Positions 1 through 5,655 of a stretch of 8,659 bases of DNA are shown piece after piece. The stretch comes from Chloroflexota bacterium (lineage in GTDB: Bacteria > Chloroflexota > Anaerolineae > UBA7937 > JACPPX01), in NCBI GenBank assembly GCA_016190785.1, contig JACPPX010000108.1, positions 1-8,659 of the forward strand, in the 5' to 3' direction. Both the position numbers and the translations under genes were made by a program. The stretch's first letter is position 1. Each line of letters starts with the position of its first letter. The notes beneath the pieces are model-generated. The model had not been told where the DNA came from, made no database searches, and saw only the letters and a program-made list of their open reading frames with translations.

Positions 1-385
1 CTATCTGCTCTTTGATCTGAGCCATAGCCTGGCGGCGTTCATAATCAATCTGGGTCCGGGCCTCGGCGATGATGCCCTGTGCTTCTTCTTTTGCCGCGGC
101 GACAATCTCTTCCCGTGCTTTCTGTGCCGCCTGGTTAGCCTGGGCCAGGGTTTCCTGAGCCTTCCGCCGCTCCTCATCTAGCCGCTTCTGGAATTCTGCT
201 TCCTGCGCCGCGGCCTCTTTCTTCACCCTCTCCGCCTCCTCCAAACTCTCCTGGATGCGCTTCTTTCTCTCCTCGAGCATATTAAGTATCGGCCGGTAGG
301 CTACGACACGGAGAATTAGTAGAAGCAGGGCGAAATTTATGATCTGGGAAATGAGCCAGGGTAGATTGATCCCTAACTTTTCCAA
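1..385 (-). CDS. atpF: F-type ATP synthase subunit b (AtpF), 3' part missing
   Basis: Peripheral-stalk subunit b of the F1Fo ATP synthase, which ties the membrane a subunit to the F1 head. I translated it directly: 128 residues are visible before the window start cuts the gene, and the family is usually about 160-170 long, so the delta/F1-contacting end is missing. Residues 1-9 (MEKLGINLP) lead into one membrane helix (about 10-29). A typical AYRPILNMLEERKKRI junction follows, then a long charged Ala/Glu/Lys/Arg coiled coil. The start is TTG at 385-383, chosen because AGGAGA (396-391) sits 5 nt upstream and the short hydrophilic start matches the family; no ATG fits. That Shine-Dalgarno overlaps the atpE stop codon, so the two genes are probably translationally coupled. 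Fourth gene of the minus-strand atp operon. Confidence 0.95.
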   Translation of the reverse strand, partial: MEKLGINLPWLISQIINFALLLLILRVVAYRPILNMLEERKKRIQESLEEAERVKKEAAAQEAEFQKRLDEERRKAQETLAQANQAAQKAREEIVAAAKEEAQGIIAEARTQIDYERRQAMAQIKEQI

Positions 386-394
386 CTGGGTCTC

Positions 395-652
395 CTATGA
401 GAAAATGCCCAACCCCAGGAGAAGGGAGATGACCAAGGCAAAGATGCCCAGAGCCTCGGTGAAGGCAATGCCGATGAACATGTTCAGTTGGATGGTTCCT
501 GCGGCGTCGGGGTTGCGACCAATTGCGCCTAGCGCGGCGTTGACCAAAAGACCCAGGCCGATACCCGGGCCGATGGTTCCCAGTCCTATAGCTAGTGCGG
601 TAGCCAAAAGCCGCGGGTCAAACAGCGGTCCCTGCAAAAGTGGTGCTTCCAT
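395..652 (-). CDS. atpE: F-type ATP synthase subunit c (AtpE)
   Basis: Ring-forming proteolipid subunit c (85 aa) that carries ions through Fo. It is a two-helix hairpin: helix 1 about residues 15-40 with the glycine-rich GTIGPGIGLG stretch, polar loop GRNPD (45-49) that contacts gamma/epsilon, and helix 2 about 53-83 with the ion-carrying carboxylate E66 in FTEALGIF. By analogy with Na+-binding rings (Gln in helix 1, Glu-Ser and Tyr in helix 2), the matching positions here are L33, A67 and F71, so a proton-coupled enzyme is inferred. The start ATG has a perfect AGGAGG (666-661) 8 nt upstream, the best ribosome binding site in this operon. That fits the need for many c copies per complex. It lies 19 nt after atpB and runs directly into atpF. 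Confidence 0.97.
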   Translation of the reverse strand: MEAPLLQGPLFDPRLLATALAIGLGTIGPGIGLGLLVNAALGAIGRNPDAAGTIQLNMFIGIAFTEALGIFALVISLLLGLGIFS

Positions 653-671
653 GGATTATACCTCCTGTGGT

Positions 672-1619
672 TTAGTATCCCTCCTCAATTTCGTGGGATG
701 TGGTGGCCAGAGTCATAAAGACCAAAGTAAGAACGGCAAAGATAAAGGCCTGGATAAAACCGACAAAGGTCTCGAAGGCAAAGAAAATCAAAGGCAGGAA
801 GAAAGGGGCGAAGAAAGCCATGATCAAAAGCACCACCTCTCCGGCGAAGATGTTACCTAGGAGGCGGAAGGTGAAAGAGAGGATCTTGGCCGCCTCACTG
901 ACCAATTCTATGGCCCCAATGAAGAGATCCAATAACCCCTGGATCAAAAGGCCAATCCTACCCCTACCCCCTGCTTTCTTATCTTTGCCTGGGATGAAAA
1001 ACTGGATAATCCGGCGGAGGTTGATAAATTTCCCGATGTATCCCCCCACGCCCAGGGCCTGCATGCCGTAGACCTGAGTCAGGCCTACTGAAACCAAGGC
1101 TAGGGCGAGGGCCATGTTGATGTCGGTGGAGGGAGAGCGGAAGATGGGGATCAGGATCTCCCCTGCTTCCTCACCGGGGGGGACTGTCTCTTTTAGGCCT
1201 ATCGGGCCGAAGCCCGGCACCAGCCCCAACCAGTTGGACAATAGAACATATAGAAAGATAGTAGCCACCACCGGGAAAAACTTTTTGCCACGCTCTTCCC
1301 CAGCCACGCTGTTGACTAAACTGAGAATGGCCTCAATAGCCACCTCCAGTAAATTTTGCAGTCTGGAGGGAAGGAGTTTCATGCGTCGGGTTCCCAGAAA
1401 AGAGCCAAGGATGAGGATGGCCATCACTATCCAAGAGGTCAGAAGGGTGTTGGAAACCGGAAACTCAAAACCGGTTACCGGGAAGTGGAACAGGATCTCC
1501 GGGGCCAGCACGATCTCCGGGAGCTCCACTCGCAGGAATGCGCCCCAGGGGGTGTAGGGGAAAATGATTCCGATCAGGATCAGGGCGATCAGGAAGTAGA
1601 CACGTCGACGGCGGTTCAT
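672..1619 (-). CDS. atpB: F-type ATP synthase subunit a (AtpB)
   Basis: Stator subunit a, which forms the proton half-channels beside the c ring. It has 315 residues, somewhat longer than the common 230-270. Hydrophobic segments cover about 5-23, 58-75, 115-136, 168-190, 228-268 and 270-306. Family signatures are PSTDINMALALAL (163-175), the essential arginine R252 in the segment FRLLGNIFAGE (251-261), and the C-terminal block with E283 and Q290 leading to TLATTSHE. A basic, Gly/Lys-rich insert around 210-222 (PGKDKKAGGRGR) precedes the Arg-bearing helix and explains part of the extra length; similar inserts occur in Chloroflexota, from memory. The ATG overlaps the upstream atpI/Z stop as ATGA, so translation is coupled, with a weak AGAGG nearby. 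Confidence 0.97.
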   Translation of the reverse strand: MNRRRRVYFLIALILIGIIFPYTPWGAFLRVELPEIVLAPEILFHFPVTGFEFPVSNTLLTSWIVMAILILGSFLGTRRMKLLPSRLQNLLEVAIEAILSLVNSVAGEERGKKFFPVVATIFLYVLLSNWLGLVPGFGPIGLKETVPPGEEAGEILIPIFRSPSTDINMALALALVSVGLTQVYGMQALGVGGYIGKFINLRRIIQFFIPGKDKKAGGRGRIGLLIQGLLDLFIGAIELVSEAAKILSFTFRLLGNIFAGEVVLLIMAFFAPFFLPLIFFAFETFVGFIQAFIFAVLTLVFMTLATTSHEIEEGY

Positions 1620-1846
1620 TGCTTACCTCTCGGCTTTGCCAGTCTGGCGTACTGCTCAACTACTAGGCGATAGACAGCGATGGTACTTACCAGTATGCCC
1701 AGGAACATAAAAAAAATTGTCCCCCATGGAGAAGCATTAAATTGACGATCCAGCCAAATGCCCAACCACAAACAACCCAGTATAGAAATTACAACCACAA
1801 ATCCCAGGCTCATCGCCAGGGCTAAAGGGTCCACAAGTCGTCTCAT
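1616..1846 (-). CDS. AtpI/AtpZ-family small membrane protein of the ATP synthase operon
   Basis: First gene of the atp operon; 76 residues with two membrane helices (about 8-31 and 41-62) joined by a short loop. The pattern LGIWLDRQFNASPWGT (28-43) resembles the GxxLDxxFxxxP signature of the ATPase gene-1/AtpZ family (PF09527). Members of the AtpI/AtpZ groups precede atpB and are thought to help assemble the c ring or carry Mg2+/Ca2+; that role is family knowledge, not visible here. The TGA stop overlaps the atpB ATG by 4 nt. The ATG start lacks a good Shine-Dalgarno (only a GGGG about 17 nt upstream), and an in-frame GTG five codons in is a possible alternative start. The gene symbol is left blank because AtpI and AtpZ cannot be separated with confidence from sequence alone. 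Confidence 0.85.
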   Translation of the reverse strand: MRRLVDPLALAMSLGFVVVISILGCLWLGIWLDRQFNASPWGTIFFMFLGILVSTIAVYRLVVEQYARLAKPRGKQ

Positions 1847-1886
1847 GTGCGGTTATAACACCCCATCGACCCCAAAAGCCGTGAAA

Positions 1887-1915
1887 AGTATATTCTATCT
1901 GGCTCCTTTTGTCTA
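1887..1915 (-). promoter_or_regulatory. Sigma-70-type promoter of the atp operon
   Basis: On the minus strand TAGACA (1915-1910, five of six to TTGACA) and TATACT (1892-1887, five of six to TATAAT) are separated by exactly 17 nt. The predicted transcription start near 1880 leaves a leader of about 34 nt before atpI/Z. The element lies in the only gap (1847-1929) between the methyltransferase pair and the atp genes, so the ATP synthase operon probably has its own promoter. I see no terminator in that gap, so read-through from the methyltransferases is also possible. Confidence 0.6.
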
Positions 1916-1929
1916 TCTTTTCACAATCT

Positions 1930-2799
1930 TCAGGCTTTGAACCCGCGCACGCGGATGACGGCCCAGGGGAGGAGGATGCCTTTCTTGGAGACAAGGGGGG
2001 CCAGGGCGCGGAGGACTTCTTGCTTAAAGGCTTTGCGGCGTCTTTCGGACAGGGCCTCCACCTCGGAGCGGATGCTGGCCCAGGAGTTCTGAAGATTCCA
2101 ATAGGCCTCCGCGCTGGGGAGGAAGGTGGGGTGTTGCTCCTCAAATACCTCCACCCGCGAAAAGCCGGCCTCCTTGACCATCTTGGCGATGGCATCTGAC
2201 TCCTCAAGGCTCTCCCAAATATCCCAACTGGCTTCGCGGGCGCGGCGGAAGCGGCCGGCCCAGCCGGTGAGTTTTTGCAAGCGATACTTTTCCAGAACTC
2301 GGCGGAAGGCTTCCCCGGCCTGGTCATCCCCTTCTTGTGGGGTTCCCCATTCCTGAAATACTAGCCGGCCTCCGTTGCGGAGCAAGCGATGGACTTCTTC
2401 TAGAACTGGTGCGGGATGGGAGAAGGGGAGCCCAAAGGAGGAAACCACCATGTCGAAGGAGCCAGAAGGGAGATCCAGGGCTCGGGCGTCCATCTGCCGG
2501 AATTCGACGCTGGGGAAATGCTGGTGCGGTGCCTTGCGCCGCGCTATGGCCAGCATTCCCTCTGAGACATCAATCCCCAGGACATACCCTGTTTTTCCGA
2601 CCATGGGTGCTGCCAAGAGGGCGGCGAGGCCGGTGCCGGTGCCAATGTCCAGGACCTGTTCCCCGGGCTGGATCCTGGCCAGTTCAATCAGCCGCTCAGC
2701 GAGGGGACGGAAAAGGGGGACCACATTCTCTTCAAAATAGGGGGCGACCCGGTCGTAGGCCTCCTGGTGGAGTCGGACGATTTCCTCTTCTTTTTTCAT
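1930..2799 (-). CDS. Class I SAM-dependent methyltransferase
   Basis: Soluble protein of 289 residues with a Rossmann-type methyltransferase core (Methyltransf_11/25 type). SAM-binding motif I is VLDIGTGTG (49-57) and the acidic residue for the ribose hydroxyls is in GIDVS (D77). A QMDARAL (102-108) motif and the FDMVVSSFGL strand 4 region (116-125) follow. The C-terminal third (about 160-285) is helical and probably forms the substrate lid. The start is ATG at 2799, which overlaps the previous gene's TGA as ATGA. The frame stays open further upstream, but that extension would lie inside the neighbouring methyltransferase and reads as low-complexity Arg/Pro sequence. The substrate cannot be told: such enzymes act on quinone precursors, small metabolites or natural products. 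The pairing with another methyltransferase is the only functional hint. Confidence 0.85.
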   Translation of the reverse strand: MKKEEEIVRLHQEAYDRVAPYFEENVVPLFRPLAERLIELARIQPGEQVLDIGTGTGLAALLAAPMVGKTGYVLGIDVSEGMLAIARRKAPHQHFPSVEFRQMDARALDLPSGSFDMVVSSFGLPFSHPAPVLEEVHRLLRNGGRLVFQEWGTPQEGDDQAGEAFRRVLEKYRLQKLTGWAGRFRRAREASWDIWESLEESDAIAKMVKEAGFSRVEVFEEQHPTFLPSAEAYWNLQNSWASIRSEVEALSERRRKAFKQEVLRALAPLVSKKGILLPWAVIRVRGFKA

Positions 2800-3446
2800 T
2801 CTTTCATCCCCACCCAGACTTGGACTATGCTTCTTTCGGTTGCCATCTCCTCTTGGTGGAGACCGAAGACAGTCGCGAATTCGGAGAAGGCCTTCTCTAC
2901 TTTTTCCCGGGCCTGTTTGCTCACCGTGGTGCTCCGTAAGGCCCAATTGAGGAAGCGGGACCAAAGGTCTTTACCCCGCAGCCAACCCTGGCCGATAATC
3001 ACCAGCCGTCCTCCTGGCACAAGGACGCGGCTGATCTCTAGCTGGCTTTCTTTTGCAAAGAGGAAGGGGCCGGGGAAGGTTAAGACCAGGGAATTGAAAG
3101 TATCTACGGCAAAGGGTAATGCTTGGATGCGGGCGCGGCAGATGTTTAATGGTCGCCCGGCATTTTGTAATTTGTGCGAGGCGATGCTCACCATCGCCGG
3201 GGAGAGATCGATCCCGAAGGCCTGCCTATGGTCGATAAAGAGTTCTAGCATTAAGTCTCCGGTGCCAAAGCCGATTTCCAGGATACGCGCTCCTTGCAGG
3301 TAGGGCAGGGCGGCCCTTTGCCAATTCCGCCACTCCCCGCGAGAGACGGCGCTGCTCACCCCATCGTAGGCCCAAGCGAATTCGTTGTACAGCCGGCAGA
3401 AGATAAATTGGATTAGTTCCAACCGAAGCCGGCGTAAGGTTTCCAC
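2796..3446 (-). CDS. Class I SAM-dependent methyltransferase (Chloroflexota-like)
   Basis: A 216-residue methyltransferase. Motif I is ILEIGFGTG (55-63), motif II acidic residue D80 is in GIDLS, and a QALPF motif (108-112) and the LVPGGRLVIIGQG strand (142-154) follow. It opens with a hydrophobic, aromatic helix segment (about 10-30, IQFIFCRLYNEFAWAYD), which could press against a membrane or cap the active site. The start is GTG at 3446. There is no convincing Shine-Dalgarno, and the predicted promoter places the RNA 5' end almost on the GTG (see the promoter entry). It is the first gene of a two-gene unit with the following methyltransferase (4-nt overlap). Substrate unknown; the whole protein is shorter than UbiE-type enzymes, so I do not call it one. 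Confidence 0.85.
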   Translation of the reverse strand: METLRRLRLELIQFIFCRLYNEFAWAYDGVSSAVSRGEWRNWQRAALPYLQGARILEIGFGTGDLMLELFIDHRQAFGIDLSPAMVSIASHKLQNAGRPLNICRARIQALPFAVDTFNSLVLTFPGPFLFAKESQLEISRVLVPGGRLVIIGQGWLRGKDLWSRFLNWALRSTTVSKQAREKVEKAFSEFATVFGLHQEEMATERSIVQVWVGMKE

Positions 3447-3452
3447 GCTCTT

Positions 3453-3481
3453 ATTCTATGTTTGGGAACTAGGCTGGTCAA
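3453..3481 (-). promoter_or_regulatory. Promoter of the methyltransferase pair, probably giving a leaderless mRNA
   Basis: TTGACC (3481-3476) and TAGAAT (3458-3453) are 17 nt apart, each one mismatch from consensus. Only 6 nt (AAGAGC) separate the -10 box from the GTG start codon at 3446. A normal transcription start 6-8 nt after the -10 box would therefore fall on or next to that codon. Confidence 0.6.
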
Positions 3482-3523
3482 CTTCCTGAAGCAGCAGTTA
3501 GAGAATCCGTCTCGATTCTGGGC

Positions 3524-3529
3524 TATAAT
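3524..3529 (+). promoter_or_regulatory. Candidate -10 box for mnmA
   Basis: A perfect TATAAT lies 21 nt before the chosen mnmA ATG. No good -35 is visible at 16-18 nt (GAGAAT at 17, TTAGAG at 20). The element faces away from the methyltransferase promoter, so the 104-nt gap holds divergent start sites. Initiation near 3536 would give a very short leader that begins at the GAGGTG ribosome binding site. Confidence 0.4.
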
Positions 3530-3550
3530 TTATTCGAGGTGTTGGAGATT

Positions 3551-4624
3551 ATGGCTGGCAACGGCAAGCGAGTAGTGGTGGCAATGAGCGGAGGGGTGGA
3601 CTCCTCCGTGGCCGCGGCTTTGCTTGCGGAAGAGGGGTATGAGGTAGTTGGGGTAATGATGCGCCTCTGGGCCCCGGGGCGGCCGGAGGAGAATCGCTGC
3701 TGTTCCCCGCAGGCGGTGGCCGATGCGCGGCGGGTTTGCCAGATGGTCGGGGCCCGCTTCTACCTCCTCAATTTCGAGGAGCCCTTCCGCCAGCAGGTAG
3801 TCGATTATTTCCGCGACGGCTACTTGGCAGGCCGAACCCCCAATCCCTGCCTGATGTGCAACCGACATCTCAAGTTCGGGATGCTCCTTAACCAAGCCTT
3901 GGCTCTGGGTGCGGATTACTTGGCCACGGGACACTATGCCCGGGTGGATAAGCAAAACGGCAGCTATCGTTTGCTGAAGGCCAAAGATCCGGCCAAGGAC
4001 CAGTCCTATGCTTTATATATGCTAGGCCAGAGAGAACTAGCCCATGTTCTTTTTCCCAATGGGGAATTCACGAAACAAGAGGTGCGGGGCCTGGCCCAGC
4101 GCTTTGGACTCCCGGTGGCGGAAAAAGAAGAGAGCATGGAACTGTGCTTTATCCCCCAGGGAGATTATCGCCAATTTCTAGAAGCGGAGGGAGTGGCCCT
4201 CCCCCCGGGGCCGATTCTAGATGAAGGAGGTCGGGTCTTAGGCCAGCATCAGGGGATCACTAACTACACCATCGGGCAACGGCGGGGATTGGGGCTAAAC
4301 GGCTCGCAACCTCTCTATGTTTTGGCGATCGATAAGGAACGCAATGCTCTCATCGTTGGCTCGGAGGAGAAATTGGGGCAGCGCGAAGTTTGGGCCCGGG
4401 AGATGAGTTACCCTGTCGGCCACCCCCCCGCGGCCGGACTAGAAGTTACGGCCAAGGTTCGGTATCGTGCCCAGGAATCTCCGGCGATCATTCAACCCCT
4501 AGGAGATGGTCGGGCGCGGCTGCTCTTTTCTCAGCCCCAACGGGCGGTGGCTCCCGGTCAAGGGGTGGTCCTCTACCGGGGTGAAGAGCTGATCGGCGGG
4601 GGGATCATCGAGGCCGCAGCCTGA
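3551..4624 (+). CDS. mnmA: tRNA-specific 2-thiouridylase MnmA
   Basis: Cytoplasmic enzyme that uses ATP and a relayed persulfide sulfur to make 2-thiouridine at wobble U34 of tRNA Lys, Glu and Gln. It has 357 residues, the usual family length. The PP-loop SGGVDSS (13-19) binds ATP. The two catalytic cysteines are C103 in TPNPCLMCN (96-104) and C199 in MELCFIP (196-202), matching the known Cys102/Cys199 pair of the E. coli enzyme. ATGHYAR (125-131), KDQSYAL (149-155) and the TIGQRRGLG block also fit. The C-terminal beta-barrel is complete. I chose ATG 3551 because GAGGTG (3536-3541) lies 9 nt upstream. In-frame GTG 3539 and TTG 3542 would add only four or three residues, and GTG 3539 could serve if the mRNA is leaderless. 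The gene heads a plus-strand cluster of membrane-related genes that have no obvious link to tRNA modification. Confidence 0.97.
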   Translation: MAGNGKRVVVAMSGGVDSSVAAALLAEEGYEVVGVMMRLWAPGRPEENRCCSPQAVADARRVCQMVGARFYLLNFEEPFRQQVVDYFRDGYLAGRTPNPCLMCNRHLKFGMLLNQALALGADYLATGHYARVDKQNGSYRLLKAKDPAKDQSYALYMLGQRELAHVLFPNGEFTKQEVRGLAQRFGLPVAEKEESMELCFIPQGDYRQFLEAEGVALPPGPILDEGGRVLGQHQGITNYTIGQRRGLGLNGSQPLYVLAIDKERNALIVGSEEKLGQREVWAREMSYPVGHPPAAGLEVTAKVRYRAQESPAIIQPLGDGRARLLFSQPQRAVAPGQGVVLYRGEELIGGGIIEAAA

Positions 4625-4626
4625 AA

Positions 4627-4887
4627 ATGCCACCCTTCTTGACTCCGCCGGTTTTTTTGATCCTGGTCTTGGCCAGCATTTATTCCCTAATTTTCTATTT
4701 GCTGTGGGGACGCCGCCTCCGGCAACTCCCCCTTTTCTGGATAGGGGCGGTGATCGGGTTTTTCATAGGCGACATCCTTGCTGTGGCAACTGGCTTCTCT
4801 CTCTTGCGTATCGGCTTAGTGCATATTGACCTGGGCTCTATTGCTTCTTGGGCGGCGATGTTTATTGTGCGGCGGCTGCGACCGTGA
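4627..4887 (+). CDS. Small integral membrane protein of unknown function
   Basis: An 86-residue, very hydrophobic protein. Three likely membrane helices cover about 8-27, 36-56 and 61-81. A basic GRRLRQ loop follows the first helix and a basic RRLRP tail ends the protein, so both probably sit in the cytoplasm by the positive-inside rule if the second loop is outside. A single acidic residue sits in helix 2 (FFIGDILA) and another with a histidine in VHIDLGS. I recognise no named domain. Similar small proteins near mnmA occur in Chloroflexota, as far as I recall. The ATG begins 2 nt after the mnmA stop without a clear Shine-Dalgarno, so it is probably co-transcribed and translated by coupling to mnmA. 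Confidence 0.75.
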   Translation: MPPFLTPPVFLILVLASIYSLIFYLLWGRRLRQLPLFWIGAVIGFFIGDILAVATGFSLLRIGLVHIDLGSIASWAAMFIVRRLRP

Positions 4888-4893
4888 TATAAT
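4865..4893 (+). promoter_or_regulatory. Promoter of the DUF948-like/ytxH unit
   Basis: A perfect TATAAT (4888-4893) directly follows the preceding gene's TGA. A partial -35, TTGTGC (4865-4870), lies 17 nt upstream inside that gene. The -10 box ends 8 nt before the ATG at 4902, so transcription is predicted to begin within about 2 nt of the start codon or on it. Confidence 0.5.
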
Positions 4894-4901
4894 CTTTATA
4901 A

Positions 4902-5186
4902 ATGAGCTTAGCCACCATCCGCGACTTGGCGATTATCCTTCTGGCGGTGGAGTCTCTCCTCGTCGGCGTGGTCTTGATTTTGCTTGTCTGGCAGATGGCC
5001 AGCCTGAGTCGGATGCTCCGTCAGGAGATCAAGCCCATTTTGGAATCGGTGAGGGAGACCATGGGCTCGGTACGGGGCACGACTACCTTGATCAGCGAGA
5101 CAGTAGTTGCCCCCCTGGCGCGCACAGCGGGGGTTATCACCGCTTTGGGGGTGCTCCTGCGTCTGTTGCGGCGGGGCCGGAAATAG
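4902..5186 (+). CDS. DUF948-like single-anchor membrane protein
   Basis: A 94-residue protein: one N-terminal membrane helix (about 9-31), an amphipathic stretch (about 33-65, SRMLRQEIKPILESVRETMGS), then a second hydrophobic segment (about 69-88) ending in a basic RRGRK tail. The layout, and its position just before a YtxH gene, match small DUF948-type general-stress/envelope proteins often found next to YtxH; no domain hit can be confirmed here. The second hydrophobic stretch, including VITALGVLLRLLRR, could re-enter the membrane. There is no Shine-Dalgarno before the ATG (only TATAATCTTTATAA), which agrees with leaderless translation from the promoter immediately upstream. It is followed after 20 nt by ytxH, whose ribosome binding site fills the gap. 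Confidence 0.7.
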   Translation: MSLATIRDLAIILLAVESLLVGVVLILLVWQMASLSRMLRQEIKPILESVRETMGSVRGTTTLISETVVAPLARTAGVITALGVLLRLLRRGRK

Positions 5187-5206
5187 AAAAAAATAAGGAG
5201 GTAAAA

Positions 5207-5563
5207 ATGGCTAACAATTCTAGTGGTGGAGATTTCCTGGCCGGGTTCATCATTGGAGGGGTGATCGGGGCGGTGCTGGGCGTTCTATTTGCCCCCCAGG
5301 CCGGGGAGGAGACACGGCGCGAGCTTCGCGAGCGAGGAATCGAGCTCAAGGGAGAGGCCGAAGAGATGGCGGCGGAAGCCCGGAAACGGGCACAAGAGAT
5401 GGGGATCGAGGTAGACGAACTGGAGGCCCGGGCGCGGCAGGTTGTGGCCGAGACCCGCAAGGAGTTAGAAGAAGCCCTTGAAGAGGGGAAGAAAGCCGCG
5501 GCCAAGGCCCGCCAAGAAATCGTGAGCGAACTGGAAGAGCGGCGCGGCAAGGCTAAGGCCTAG
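5207..5563 (+). CDS. YtxH-family protein
   Basis: A 118-residue protein with the YtxH signature (PF12732). A glycine-rich membrane helix covers about 9-28 (DFLAGFIIGGVIGAVLG), the conserved LFAPQAGEETRREL box follows (27-40), and then a long charged helix rich in Glu, Lys, Arg and Ala (about 41-115) that should form a coiled coil in the cytoplasm. YtxH proteins are linked to general stress in Bacillus, but the molecular role is not known. The start is certain: AAGGAGGT (5195-5202) stands 4 nt before the ATG, the strongest ribosome binding site in the window, in contrast to the gene just upstream. The frame is open for more than 100 codons before this ATG, but that part overlaps the upstream genes and is a shadow. 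A strong terminator follows. Confidence 0.85.
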   Translation: MANNSSGGDFLAGFIIGGVIGAVLGVLFAPQAGEETRRELRERGIELKGEAEEMAAEARKRAQEMGIEVDELEARARQVVAETRKELEEALEEGKKAAAKARQEIVSELEERRGKAKA

Positions 5564-5598
5564 CCGATCTCTCGGGTCGCGATATAGGCGAGGACCAT

Positions 5599-5631
5599 AA
5601 AGGGCTCTCTTGTGTTGAGCCCTTTTTATTT
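5599..5631 (+). terminator. Intrinsic terminator after ytxH
   Basis: A perfect 9-bp stem, AAAGGGCTC (5599-5607) with GAGCCCTTT (5617-5625), has a 9-nt loop and runs into a T-rich tail (TTTTTATTT, 5623-5631). It is the clearest Rho-independent terminator in the window and ends the mnmA to ytxH transcripts. Confidence 0.9.
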
Positions 5632-5655
5632 ATGAAGCTGACCGAGGGAAACAGC

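Noticed and set aside
395..652. Sodium-coupled ATP synthase
   Set aside because: The positions that bind Na+ in known sodium c rings are L33, A67 and F71 here; only the carboxylate E66 is kept, so proton coupling is more likely.
2800..2964. N-terminal extension of the second methyltransferase up to 2964
   Set aside because: It lies inside the upstream methyltransferase and encodes low-complexity Arg/Pro/Gly sequence; the ATGA overlap start at 2799 gives a normal N-terminus.
4826..5206. Long frame upstream of ytxH in the same frame
   Set aside because: It is a shadow of the two small membrane genes; ytxH has its own perfect Shine-Dalgarno and a family-typical start at 5207.
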